NCBI GenBank assembly: GCA_037976565.1
Contig: CP137682.1
Coordinates: 27,057,714-27,121,713, forward strand
Length of the DNA: 64,000 nucleotides
Direction of reading: 5' to 3'
Origin: Mesocentrotus franciscanus
Taxonomy: Eukaryota; Echinodermata; Echinoidea; Camarodonta; Strongylocentrotidae
Below the pieces are notes generated by a model. The model made no database searches and had not been told where the DNA came from. It saw only the letters and a list, made by a program, of their open reading frames with translations. Shown one piece after another: positions 55,001 through 63,030 of the stretch (positions within the stretch are counted from its first letter, which is position 1; each line of letters begins with the position of its first letter). The position numbers were made by a program, and so were the translations under genes.

Positions 55001-57841
55001 GTTTAAATGCTTTTCAGTTATTTTCTAATAATTCAAACAAATGTCCATAAAGAAAATAGGTTAGATAAACACTTGATTTAAATTGACGATGATACCTTGA
55101 CCGTCAGTTCTTTTGGCTATCGATGTGACATGCTGATTGATACATTGTGTGGCTTCATATCAAGTGGTGGCGCTCTGTCGTTGAGCTTCGCCAACACTGT
55201 TCAGTGATTTTGAAGATGGCAATTTCTGTCAATGCTTTGTTGCATGAGCTTTGAACGCCTTTCGAAGCGGTGATAATGAGAACAGAAATGTTGATTATAA
55301 AACACAAAACTTAGTATAGCTATTGCCAGTAGTTTACTGTTAACCGTTTTAACAGTGTTATTGAATGACTGTATATAGGCCTAGTCACGGTGATTAATTA
55401 GGTTGCATAGGAGCGGGTGCTAGCATTGTTGTCGGCTGGAGGTACGGGGGGGGGGGGCAGGAGCTGGTAGCGATCAACTCTATCCTTTACCAATCCGCCT
55501 ATAAGTTAATGAGATCTGTATTTAAATAGTACTACTTAAAGTTTTCGAACATTCTACAGTATGAGTACTTTTCTTCCCTTATTTACAGTGTTTCCTGCTG
55601 CGATTCTACAGCCGCCATTTTACCATTCTGAACTTCCGTGGTATCTGAATTTCGGCGGCATTGGAATGGTCATCGGACATGAGATCACACACGGCTTCGA
55701 TGACAGAGGTAATGTAACAAATTCATTAATTACATCACAAGACGTCACAGTATCACAATAGTCAATGACAGAGAGAGAATGATAACACATGTCACAATGT
55801 GTCACGCTATTACAACAGTTGATGACATGGAGAACATGGCTAAATGATCTCACATGTCACAGAATGTAACGCTTTCACATTATTTAGCGAAAAATGAAAC
55901 GTAACGAAATGATCACACAATCTTGTTAAAATGTGTAACATTTACAATTATATTCTACGACAAAGGTGACATAACTTAATTATAACACATATCACAATAT
56001 GACTCACTATTACAGTTATCATATTCGATGATAGAGGCAACTTGATGATGACACTCTTTCAATAGTACAATTATTAAGTGTCGAAATGTAACGACACACT
56101 AACTCTTTTGTCCGTTTTCTTCTTCATTTTTTACTCAGGGAGACGATATGACATGGATGGAAATTTAGTACAGTGGTGGAGTAACAGCTCTATTGAAGCA
56201 TTTAAGGGCAGGGCTGAATGTATAGTGGATCAGTATTCAGATTATGTCATGCCAGAAAACGAGATGACTGTAAGTAGTTTTTCACAGCTATTGCACCTTT
56301 GACGGTCTGTACATTGATATGCATTCTCTTAAAGATATCAACCACAATATATAAAGGGGTCTAGAGCTCCTGCAATATCGTGTTTAGCACGTACAAATAT
56401 CAGCCTTAATCGTAACGCATTCTGAAAAGGTCGAACGTTTTGGAGCTGATGCCTCTCGCCGATTTTCACAATCTCGATTACAATATTTTAATGTTCTAGC
56501 TCCTTCATTACAACTATTTAGCACGTACTAAACTCGTGATAAAGTCTTGCTACATCCTGAACAACTCGTGATTCTAATGGGTGATATCTGTCACCAATCG
56601 CCGATATGATGTTAAACGCGATACAACGAGCTTCGAAGCTTACACAATACATTTTAAGCACGTACTAATGTGATTAGCTCAACAGTAATGGTGACATTCC
56701 ATGAAGAGCCCGTATTGCTGTGACAAATTTACCAGTAATTATGTTAAACACATATTGGGGACACATTCCATTCTGTCTTGATGTGGACGTGATGTGGACG
56801 TGATGTGTTCGGTGAGGATGAAAGTTGAAACATACGTATCGTATCTCGTATTAAATAGATATGCTGAATATATTTCACGAAAACCTCACGGACACAAAAA
56901 GCTCAATTGAAATAAGCGTACTTTTTTTACCATGGTTAAATGTTTTTGATGAGCTATTTAAAGATAAAGTTGAGTTCTGGTCATGCGATTGCATTGTGAA
57001 AGAAACGATGTGGAATCGATCAGAAAAGGTTGATCATCTAGCATATAAGTATTTGTGTGTACTGCAAGGTTCTGGAATCATCAAAATGATAAGAAATTTG
57101 GTCCAGTCTTGGTAAAGTTACAAGCACTGTACACAGAAAGATGTATATGGGACTACACAAACATGTGGCATAAAAATCCGTCCCGATTTTTATGCTGTTA
57201 CATGCCATATTTAGAATATTAAGGCATTTGAAGAGCCATGCTTTTCAGGGAACATTTTTTATCTCGTGTTCTTCCACACTTGCATAATAACAATGATAAC
57301 GCTCACAAATTATTTTTCACCTCTTCCCAGAACTCAACCTTCTCTTTAAGAGTCTGGGAAATTTTGTTGTTGCATTATTCTTTGTTTATGTTTAAAGTCG
57401 TGAGCTACTTGTCTCTCTATCAGTTATTGGTGTTTTCTTATTCTTTCCACTAATACTTTACAGCTAAATGGCAAATTGACGCAAGGAGAAAATATAGCAG
57501 ACAATGGAGGCCTCAAACAAGCATTTAGGGTTGGTATCACATTATAAAGACTAGGGGTGTTGGTGTGTATGTGTGTGTGGGGGAGAGAGCGCGAGAGAGA
57601 GAGAAAGAGAGGTAGAGAGAGAGGGGGCAGAGAAGAGGGAAAAGGAGAGAGAGAGGGGAGAGAGGGGGAGGTGGGGGAGGGTGAGATAGAGAAGTGGTTG
57701 AGGTATAAACAGACTGAGAAAAGGGAAATAGAGGTGTACATAATATCGAAAACAGAAGGGAATTAAGTATACTAAGAGAACGGCGTTAAGAGAGGGAGAG
57801 AAATAGAAAGATGACAGAATAACAGAGATGGATACAGTAAA

Positions 57842-57927
<86 letters not shown>

Positions 57928-59419
57928 GAGAGTGAGAAGGGATGGTTTATGAAATAATAATAATAATAATAATAATAGAGTAAACTTATAGAGCGCATAC
58001 ACCGTCTAGGGGCGCTCATGGCGCTAGCCCAGCAAAAGTTCTCTTATCACCATAATAAGATAATGTTTAATTTAGACAAGTAAAAAAAGGAATTTTACCT
58101 AAACACGTGCAAAGTCCATTTGTGATATTGACTGATTGACTGAAAAGTCTTATTTAAAGGTTTTACTGGTTGCGCTAACACTTTTTATATGTTTTCTTAC
58201 ATGACGTCATCCTAGGCGTATAAGACAATAGTAGCAGACACCGGAGAAACACCGCTCACGCTCCCAGGGCTAAACCAGACGCAGGAACAACTATTTTTCC
58301 TCAGCTTTGCACAGGTTCGTGTCTTTGCATCTCGACAGTGAATTATGATTTCACCCTCAATAACGATCTAGGGCAAGGGAGTTACATACATGCCTTAGGA
58401 TATATTTATATTTTTTGCCCTCTTCTTTGAATATCCTGGATGGGGTGAAAAGTTGAATGTATTTCATCTTCAAAATCAAAATATGTTATATAAAATGTAA
58501 ACATGGCAAATGAACAAAATCATTGACCGAATAATCAAATAAAATTTTCTATTTTAGTCTAATGTTTGAAACATTGTGATGTTCTTGGTAAAATCATATC
58601 ATATATCATATCAATTCAGATCATATCATATCAAATACAAACAACCAGAATCATTCCAACTTTTCAATATACATAAAATTAAAATAAACACCTAACATAA
58701 TATGTCAGGTGACGAATTCTGAGACATTTCAAAATGTCTTTCATCCCTTAGATCGTATTAACCCTTTATTTGCCATTGGTGTCGACTGGTACATTCATTG
58801 CGTTCCATGTAAGCTGATTGGCGCAATCAACTACTAGGAATGAACGAAGGGATTTCAGGATAAAGAATTCACCACATATTTGTTTGTTCGTTTTTTCTGC
58901 TCCACTCATGCAGGTATGGTGTAGTTCATTTCGACCTGAGGGTCTTACGGCAAGAATATTAACAGCATCACATGCCCCCGGAAGATACAGGTGATTATTA
59001 TGATGTCATTTCTATTTTTAGATACATGTTTTACTTTGCCTCAACTGGAGTTCGAATCTGTTATGAAGTTGATTTTCGTAAAACAGAAATAGATGAAATT
59101 TTGACGAGATGTATCATTTTCTTTTTCTTTTTTCCTTATTTCACACGCTAACGTCATCCTATTGTGGTTGAAATTGGAACCAATCAAAGCTTTTTTATTT
59201 AGGACTTGAAAATATTATTGCCTATTACTTAAACTATTTGCGATGTGATATACATGCGCTTCGACAATGCTATTTAAACATTGCATCTCCTTTGTGAAAT
59301 CTCAATCATTCTTTCACAGAACTATCGGGCCTGCGCAGAATATGCCTGAATTCGCCCAGGTGTTTGGGTGTAAGGACAACGATTATATGGTACCCAACAA
59401 CACCTGCACGGTATGGTGA
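41897..59419 (+). CDS. M13 zinc metallopeptidase, neprilysin / endothelin-converting-enzyme-like, 20 coding exons
   Basis: Predicted type II membrane peptidase of 763 residues that would cleave small peptides outside the cell. Joined exons: 41897-42053, 43076-43192, 45241-45402, 45826-45909, 46739-46956, 48212-48277, 48838-48954, 49762-49848, 50322-50455, 51514-51736, 52502-52600, 53159-53236, 53706-53809, 54852-54904, 55589-55708, 56139-56269, 57464-57529, 58216-58314, 58914-58990, 59320-59419. The sum is 2292 nt with no internal stop and consistent phases. Seen: basic cytoplasmic tail 1-33, membrane segment about 34-56, [14 protein letters not shown] near 104-117, NAYY 558-561, HEITH 597-601, ENIAD 659-663 (third zinc ligand E659, catalytic-type D663), H725, and the ending CTVW 760-763. 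Length and order match the family, which runs about 750-770 residues. Ten ectodomain cysteines fit the conserved disulfides and two (C77, C489) look extra. Sequons include N349, N622, N692 and N757. I cannot separate neprilysin from ECE orthology without a tree. Confidence 0.95.
43076..43192 (+). CDS. M13 peptidase exon 2: juxtamembrane stalk
   Basis: Residues 53-91. It follows a very long T-rich tract (43041-43074) ending in CAG. It completes the membrane segment (VVIA) and encodes a polar stalk with three cysteines: C77, C83 and C88. C83 and C88, spaced CLTPSC, match the first conserved M13 disulfide. C77 has no obvious counterpart. The donor is AG|GTAAGA. The phase is 1 at both ends. Confidence 0.9.
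43344..44382 (-). mobile_element. Possible decayed element with imperfect inverted ends in intron 2
   Basis: The left edge (TTTTCGGATATGAC, 43378-43391, preceded by GCGCCTCAAAGGCT) and the right edge (GTCATATCTGAAAGAGGCCTT) match as an imperfect inverted repeat of about 35 bases. Between them lie two overlapping minus-strand ORFs. The outer borders and target duplication are not clear. Confidence 0.3.
43833..44213 (-). CDS. Unrecognised 126-codon ORF antisense in intron 2
   Basis: Residue composition looks protein-like rather than repetitive: a charged helix ([17 protein letters not shown]), a strand-like LTVVIFVEN, then [11 protein letters not shown]. It ends KKYGLC. A second minus-strand frame, 43846-43649 (begins [18 protein letters not shown]), overlaps its end by 14 bases, as if one longer frame had shifted. 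I do not recognise either. It may be a remnant carried by the inverted-repeat element around it, an antisense exon, or chance. Confidence 0.25.
   Translation of the reverse strand: MLILYDSDLILKMRFLSQRRSHSFWSNILSDAELEKLLSSQDRRKPLTVVIFVENTTEDKIKEKIKFCQYTGMISRLNHSNYAICFYVVGSRTTNINHYAKSLIKNCKITVNSLFVKQYFKKYGLC
45241..45402 (+). CDS. M13 peptidase exon 3: start of peptidase M13 N-terminal domain
   Basis: Residues 92-145. It contains the family hallmark [14 protein letters not shown] and then [19 protein letters not shown]. The Arg of neprilysin that binds the substrate carboxyl end lies in this stretch. By eye that column is Ser129 here, with an Arg two positions earlier (R127). Acceptor AATAG, donor AG|GTAACC. 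Confidence 0.95.
45664..45692 (+). repeat. (GA)n microsatellite in intron 3
   Basis: Short GA tract inside GA-rich DNA. Similar short tracts lie in intron 7 at 49029-49064. Confidence 0.85.
45826..45909 (+). CDS. M13 peptidase exon 4
   Basis: Residues 146-173, ending [12 protein letters not shown]. The YxxC pattern is the usual M13 segment that supplies a conserved cysteine (C170). Acceptor CCTAG, donor CAG|GTAAGA, phase 1 at both ends. Confidence 0.93.
46739..46956 (+). CDS. M13 peptidase exon 5
   Basis: Residues 174-246. It contains the recognisable [13 protein letters not shown] and FVWLLGTL segments and [15 protein letters not shown], which correspond to the M13 stretch with a GGWP-type motif and the 'D..NS...' segment. 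Acceptor AACAG, donor CAG|GTAAGA. An overlapping reading frame here (46772-46960) is a shadow. Confidence 0.95.
47270..47481 (+). mobile_element. LINE 3' end fragment in intron 5, degenerate
   Basis: One frame reads [10 protein letters not shown], stop, [17 protein letters not shown]: the same LINE C-terminal pattern with an internal stop. It ends in a short ATT repeat after GTAGTGCGCTACAGAGGAAC. Clearly non-functional. Confidence 0.5.
48212..48277 (+). CDS. M13 peptidase exon 6
   Basis: Residues 247-268, [22 protein letters not shown], matching the M13 'Q.GL.LP.R.YY' segment. Acceptor TACAAG, donor CAG|GTGAGT, phase 0 at both ends. Confidence 0.93.
48838..48954 (+). CDS. M13 peptidase exon 7
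   Basis: Residues 269-307: [18 protein letters not shown], then a helical stretch ending FNFETELAN. This is the 'Y...M..IA.LLG' plus 'FET.LA' pattern of the family. Acceptor TCCAG, donor AAT|GTAAGA, phase 0. Confidence 0.94.
49476..49630. mobile_element. Short inverted-repeat element in intron 7
   Basis: 155 bp, opening CAGGGGGGCGTTTCATGAA and closing with the reverse complement of CAGGGGGGCGTTTCATCAA. This is a terminal inverted repeat of about 19 bases with one mismatch. I cannot see a convincing target-site duplication. It is too small to code for anything. Confidence 0.65.
49762..49848 (+). CDS. M13 peptidase exon 8
   Basis: Residues 308-336: [29 protein letters not shown]. This matches the M13 'R.D...LYN..TL..L....P' segment. 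Acceptor CAACAG, donor CTG|GTATGT. Confidence 0.94.
50322..50455 (+). CDS. M13 peptidase exon 9
   Basis: Residues 337-380 plus two bases. It begins [26 protein letters not shown]; the internal ATG is not a start. N349 is a possible glycosylation site (NVS). Acceptor CCTAG, donor ACG|GTGAGA, phase 2. Confidence 0.94.
50515..51260 (+). repeat. 16-bp minisatellite in intron 9, inverted at its end
   Basis: About thirty degenerate copies of CATCCCTCTGTTTCGA run from 50515 to about 51010. Pairs such as CTCTTTTGACATCGCTATGT recur, showing a 32-base higher order. From about 51165 to 51260 the same unit appears as its complement (TGTCGAAACATAACGG, TGTCGGAATATAATAG). Confidence 0.75.
51514..51736 (+). 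CDS. M13 peptidase exon 10
   Basis: Residues 381-455, the longest exon. It contains NYMIWR (385-390), the conserved 'RW..C' with C427, and [16 protein letters not shown], close to the family's 'A.G..YV...F'. Acceptor CCTAG, donor AAT|GTAAGA. Its third positions are more GC-rich than its surroundings, like exon 5. Confidence 0.96.
51937..52105 (-). mobile_element. tRNA-derived SINE, second family, antisense in intron 10
   Basis: Read on the minus strand: GGAGGTGTGATGGCTCAGTG, a tRNA-like head, GGTAAGGCATTAATCCACAT, and a tail ending TGCTTTCTTAGCAGTCATTT. It is the partner of 30140-30345. Confidence 0.7.
52502..52600 (+). CDS. M13 peptidase exon 11
   Basis: Residues 456-488: [33 protein letters not shown], the conserved 'W.D..T...A..K' helix region. 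Acceptor TCCAG, donor AAG|GTAAGA. Confidence 0.95.
53159..53236 (+). CDS. M13 peptidase exon 12
   Basis: Residues 489-514: [26 protein letters not shown], with the family hallmark GYPDW. C489 sits where relatives usually have a small residue. Acceptor TTCTAG, donor GAT|GTAAGT. Confidence 0.94.
53706..53809 (+). CDS. M13 peptidase exon 13
   Basis: Residues 515-548 plus two bases: [34 protein letters not shown]. The donor is GG|GTAAGC. An identical GATGG|GTAAGC lies 41 bases further on because this boundary is tandemly duplicated. I chose the first donor because only it keeps frame with the NAYY exon. Confidence 0.93.
53801..53882 (+). repeat. 41-bp tandem duplication covering the exon 13 donor
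   Basis: TCGAGATGGGTAAGC occurs at 53801 and again at 53842, and the following bases (ATGATATGATTCGTAACACT / ACGATATGATACGTCACACT) also match with few differences. The duplicated unit contains the last nine bases of exon 13 and its complete donor. Confidence 0.85.
53965..54545 (+). repeat. Minisatellite in intron 13 with two opposed halves
   Basis: Copies of GGACAATTACCCCCGGAA-like units fill 53967-54147. From about 54168 to 54540 the complement (GGGGGTAATTGTCC) is repeated instead, with variable G-run lengths. The two halves could pair as a long imperfect hairpin. Confidence 0.8.
54852..54904 (+). CDS. M13 peptidase exon 14: NAYY substrate-binding motif
   Basis: Residues 549-566: [22 protein letters not shown] (558-561) is the counterpart of the M13 NAxY motif that holds the substrate backbone. 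Acceptor TTCTAG, donor TCG|GTAAGA. Confidence 0.95.
55589..55708 (+). CDS. M13 peptidase exon 15: HEITH zinc site
   Basis: Residues 567-606: [12 protein letters not shown], then [22 protein letters not shown]597 and H601 are zinc ligands and E598 the catalytic base by family knowledge. Acceptor TTACAG, donor AGAG|GTAATG, phase 1. Degenerate copies of its 3' end recur through the following intron. Confidence 0.97.
55696..56100 (+). repeat. Decayed tandem array starting at the exon 15 donor
   Basis: The exon end TTCGATGACAGAG|GTAATG (55696) has relatives at 55761 (GTCAATGACAGAG), 55818 (TTGATGACATGGAG), 55885 (weak), 55953 (TTCTACGACAAAGGTGAC), 56024 (TTCGATGATAGAGGCAAC) and 56078 (weak). Between them lie similar 'CACA..TCACAATATGACTC'-type stretches. 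Spacing is about 55-70 bases. It fills nearly all of intron 15. Confidence 0.6.
56139..56269 (+). CDS. M13 peptidase exon 16
   Basis: Residues 607-650: [36 protein letters not shown], the usual stretch after the zinc site, with conserved C634 and a sequon at N622. Acceptor CTCAG, donor ACT|GTAAGT. Confidence 0.96.
57464..57529 (+). CDS. M13 peptidase exon 17: third zinc ligand
   Basis: Residues 651-672: [23 protein letters not shown]659 is the third zinc ligand and D663 the conserved acid. The 3' end uses AGG|GTTGGT, a weak donor. Frame with exon 18 (AYKT) requires this site; the nearby GTATCA would run into a stop. Confidence 0.92.
57575..57925 (+). repeat. (GA)n microsatellites in intron 17
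   Basis: Two GA-rich clusters (57580-57690 and 57840-57925), beginning only about 50 bases after the weak exon 17 donor. Confidence 0.9.
57953..58060 (-). mobile_element. Possible LINE/SINE 3' end in intron 17
   Basis: An (AAT)n tract is followed by AGAGCGCATACACCGTC and GGGGCGCTCATGGCGCTAGC. Read on the minus strand this is a GC-rich 3' end with an (ATT)n tail, as in the LINE at 25195. Only the tail is visible. Confidence 0.35.
58216..58314 (+). CDS. M13 peptidase exon 18
   Basis: Residues 673-705: [10 protein letters not shown], then [18 protein letters not shown]. 'LPGL....LFFL.FAQ' is highly characteristic of M13. Acceptor CCTAG, donor CAG|GTTCGT. Confidence 0.95.
58914..58990 (+). CDS. 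M13 peptidase exon 19
   Basis: Residues 706-730: [25 protein letters not shown]. It has the conserved VWC (C708) and the HxPGR segment, whose H725 corresponds to the transition-state-stabilising histidine of the family. Acceptor GCAG, donor CAG|GTGATT. Confidence 0.95.
59320..59419 (+). CDS. M13 peptidase exon 20: C-terminus and stop
   Basis: Residues 731-763: [18 protein letters not shown], then NNTCTVW and TGA. The PEFAQVFGC and C-x-V-W ending are typical of complete M13 proteins, so the 3' end is intact. Acceptor TTTCACAG. Confidence 0.96.
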
Positions 59420-59769
59420 TGACGCAGTCAGGAACTAAGACTACTACTACTCAATCTTTGTCAGGGAATTATGACATCACAATCGTGCGAGTCTGATTGA
59501 TGACGTATGAGAAAGGGAAAACCAATCATCAGCGTATGAGAAAAGCATAATCACGGCCCTGCTATTTCATATTTGATGAAAGTGAAATATATTTTAAATA
59601 TTCACAAATGTAATTTTCAAAAGGCAAATCAATGTAAAAGGGAAAGCATTTGCAACCATAAAAGAATGTTTTAATGGAAACTGTAATATCATTTTAGCTC
59701 AGGAAGTTGTATACTTATGATGTTCTTGACATAAAAGAAACTTGAAAGTCAGCATTTCTATATTGTTGA

Positions 59770-60000
59770 TGGGCATGATAATAATAGTTATGATAATAAT
59801 AAGAATGATGGTAATGATGATAATAATTATGATAATAGTAATAATGATTATTTAGGATGATAATAATAATAGTAGTAATATTAGTATTAGTAATAATGAT
59901 AATAATAATAATAATAATTTTGATGTTGATGATAATGATAGTATTCATAATAATAATGATAATAATAATAACAACAATAATAATAATTATAATGATAACA
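59770..60000 (+). repeat. (AAT)/(GATAAT)n-rich array in the 3' flank
   Basis: Impure AAT and GAT repeats, about 350 bases after the stop codon. They may be within the 3' UTR. Confidence 0.8.
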
Positions 60001-60479
60001 ATTGACAGAATATAATAAGACCAGTAGCATTAATGAAACAGTGTTTATGATTATATGAATAATATTATAATTGATATTAATTGATAGCGCCTTTTCCACT
60101 GGATATTAAGACTTTGAGAAGTCAAAATTTGTTTACAATTGGAGTTGAAATCTTTCAAAGCAGGTCAGAGCAGCGGTTGATAAGGGGATTAGTGGTAACG
60201 GGGTCCGGATCCCTCTCTTTTTTAAATTTTTGTTTAAATTTGGGTCTTCCCATTTTGCCCGATTGGACCACCTTTTTTGACTTTTTTATATGTGCATACT
60301 CCCGGGCTTTTTTTTTTGGGGGGGGGGGAGGGGGCTTGTCAGATATTTTTGGTATTGGACCCTCTTTTACAAAATCCTAGCCCCGCCTCTGAAGAGTGTT
60401 TTGAAATTATTTTGGATGAAGAAGGCGTTTTAGAATAGGGTGAGTTTTTGAACCGCTGCAACCGTACTGATATCATACT

Positions 60480-60620
60480 ATAGTTACATCGACTGCTACG
60501 GGAGGACTAGCTGTTTCTATACGCTCCCAGGCGCGCCTCAGGGTGATAGCAGGGGATTCAACTATCCCGCGAGCCAGTATAGAAACAGCTAGTCCTCGAA
60601 TATTAAAGCAGTCGATATGA
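60480..60620. repeat. Inverted repeat / small palindromic element
   Basis: AGGACTAGCTGTTTCTATAC at 60503-60522 is repeated inverted and perfectly at 60577-60596, with a 54-base loop. An outer pair, ATCGACTGCT at 60488-60497 and its complement at 60607-60616, is separated from the inner arm by unequal spacers. It could fold into a hairpin or be a small MITE. Confidence 0.7.
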
Positions 60621-62576
60621 CTTTTATATGCCGAATTAAAACAAAAATCTACCAAGAATTCTTACCTTAGCCTTTTAGTGAGTAAAAATTTGGTAAAACA
60701 TCACAGAAAATCTGAAACACTGTCTGTTAATCTTCGCTTGAAAAATGAGTGAAAGTTTCAATCATTTGGGAATCGCAGACAAAGAGCACTGTATGGCGTC
60801 CGCGCTCGCACAAAGACAATTTTAACACGCAAACCAATGGGGATCGCAGGATAATGAGGATGAGGGTAGAAACTTTTAACTAGGCCCTGTGGGCTATTGC
60901 TATGCCCTGTGAGTGGGGCATGGCTTGAAATCACGACTCCAATTTCGACCAATCAGGTGGCTAGATTTCTAAAATGAGGTATATAAATATAACTATAATC
61001 ATATCTGTATCAGAGGCTCTTTACCTGTCTTAGATCATGAATAAGAGCAATTATAATTTTCATTAAAAAAAAGATTTTGTTTTTAACCCAAGTTCATTGT
61101 TCACAATCGTAAGGAAAACATACATATTTGTGTGTTGTTTTATTTGATTTAACTGAAACTATGCTCCCCCTTGGAAAAGAAAACAATAGTTGATCTATAT
61201 TGTACATATACAAGGTCGACTGTTTTTTCATATACTTTTGTGATTGAAGCTATTATACCAAAATCTGCACTATGTACATTACAAGTATGAGAAAATATGA
61301 ATCTAATGCTGTATAGAATGCGATTTTGATGTTCGATCGTGATATTTTGTCGCAAATTAAAACTATTGTTTTGCCCATTTCCTACATTTTAATCTTTACT
61401 TTTTACACCAAATATTGGTCCAACAGAAATTACATGCCTTGAAAATCCAAACGTCATAAAGATATATTACGTGTGAAAGTCTTGGTTGATATACCGATGA
61501 TGTTTTGAATGAAATTGAGACGAGAAAGGTACCTGTATAATGATGCTTTTAAAGACATGTGTGTTGATGATACACTATTTTTTTGCAGTGCGTGCTCAAT
61601 TTAAATGAGTGTTATATTTTAAGGAGCATTTACGGTTGAATTTTATTTGATATATTTTGCTTGAATTAAAACATGTATTGTATTCTTTTGTTACTATTAG
61701 ACTTTCGTTGGTAGATTGTAGAATGGCCTAGAAATGAACTTTTTCATATTAGAGAATTAATCAAATTTTTATCACCAATGCTGATTTTATTACCAAGATA
61801 ATGTAGGTCATCGAAGCACAGTGTATTACCGTGGTTACAGGATAATATACATATATATTTACCACTCATATTCATGACTTGGTTCCACCGTAGAGGAGGA
61901 ATTTTTTTCATAGTGTAGCAAATTTGTGATAGATTTGTTTGTCTTTTGAATTTTACATACATATTTATATATCGCTTGATTGAGTGATTTCAGTGTAGCG
62001 CCTTTTGCTGTTTTTGTGGTATTATTTAATTTACGATTTGAATAAAATCTATTCTGCAATTTCAGGCTGAGCACAAGCAAAACTGGTAAAGGTTTTTAAT
62101 CATTTGCAAATTTTTAGTTTTTGTCTAGCCTTGCGGTGAAATAAAAAACTCCTAGCTCTTTCTGTGTGAGAAGTGGATTCGAAACTCTAAAATACTCGTT
62201 GTAGCTTTTCCCGCTTTTTTATGCGACACCTTATACTCTCCTCACTGTTTGCACCTCAGCTAATCATACTATCTTTATTGACGTGTGTAAATTATGTACT
62301 TTCAAGTTCAAATTCAGAGATGTTTTCATACACTTGTATATTTATATCATTTCTTTTGGTAATATTAATTACAATTATATCGTTATGTATTATTGCCTAG
62401 TCGGTGAAAAGTTGTGATTTGATACTGAAAAAGAAATTGATATTATAACCGATATGACAAAAAAGAAGTTTTGATTGTAATTTGTGTTTTCTAAAGTATG
62501 AGTGAGAAGAGTGGTTTTACAAGTGTGAGTAAACTTATTTTTAAACCCCTCTTGGGAAACATTAACGGTACGGCAA
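60621..62576. other. 3' flank without recognised gene
   Basis: May include the 3' UTR of the peptidase. The first AATAAA after the stop is at 62041. Weaker ATTAAA signals occur at 60602, 61062 and 61356. I cannot choose among them. Confidence 0.35.
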
Positions 62577-62584
62577 CTACCGCC

Positions 62585-62616
<32 letters not shown>

Positions 62617-62621
62617 CACTA

Positions 62622-62684
<63 letters not shown>

Positions 62685-63030
62685 TTACCACCACCGCTAC
62701 CACTACCACCACTACCACTACCACTACTACCACTACCACCACTACCACCACTACCACTACCACCACCACCACCACCACCACCACCACTACCACACCACTA
62801 CTACTACTACTACTACCACTACTACTACTACAACCACCACTCATCCCACTACTACTACCACTACTACTACTACCACTACTACTACTATTACTCCTAGTAC
62901 TACTTCTGCCTAGTACTACTTCTGCTACTACTACTACCACTACTACTACCACTATTACCACTACTACTACTACTACTACTACTTCTAACACTACTACCAC
63001 TACTACTACTACTACCACTCCTTCTACTAC
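62577..63030 (+). repeat. (ACT)/(ACC)n trinucleotide array
   Basis: About 450 bases of mixed ACT and ACC triplets with small interruptions. Long threonine or valine frames on the two strands are repeat artefacts. Confidence 0.92.
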
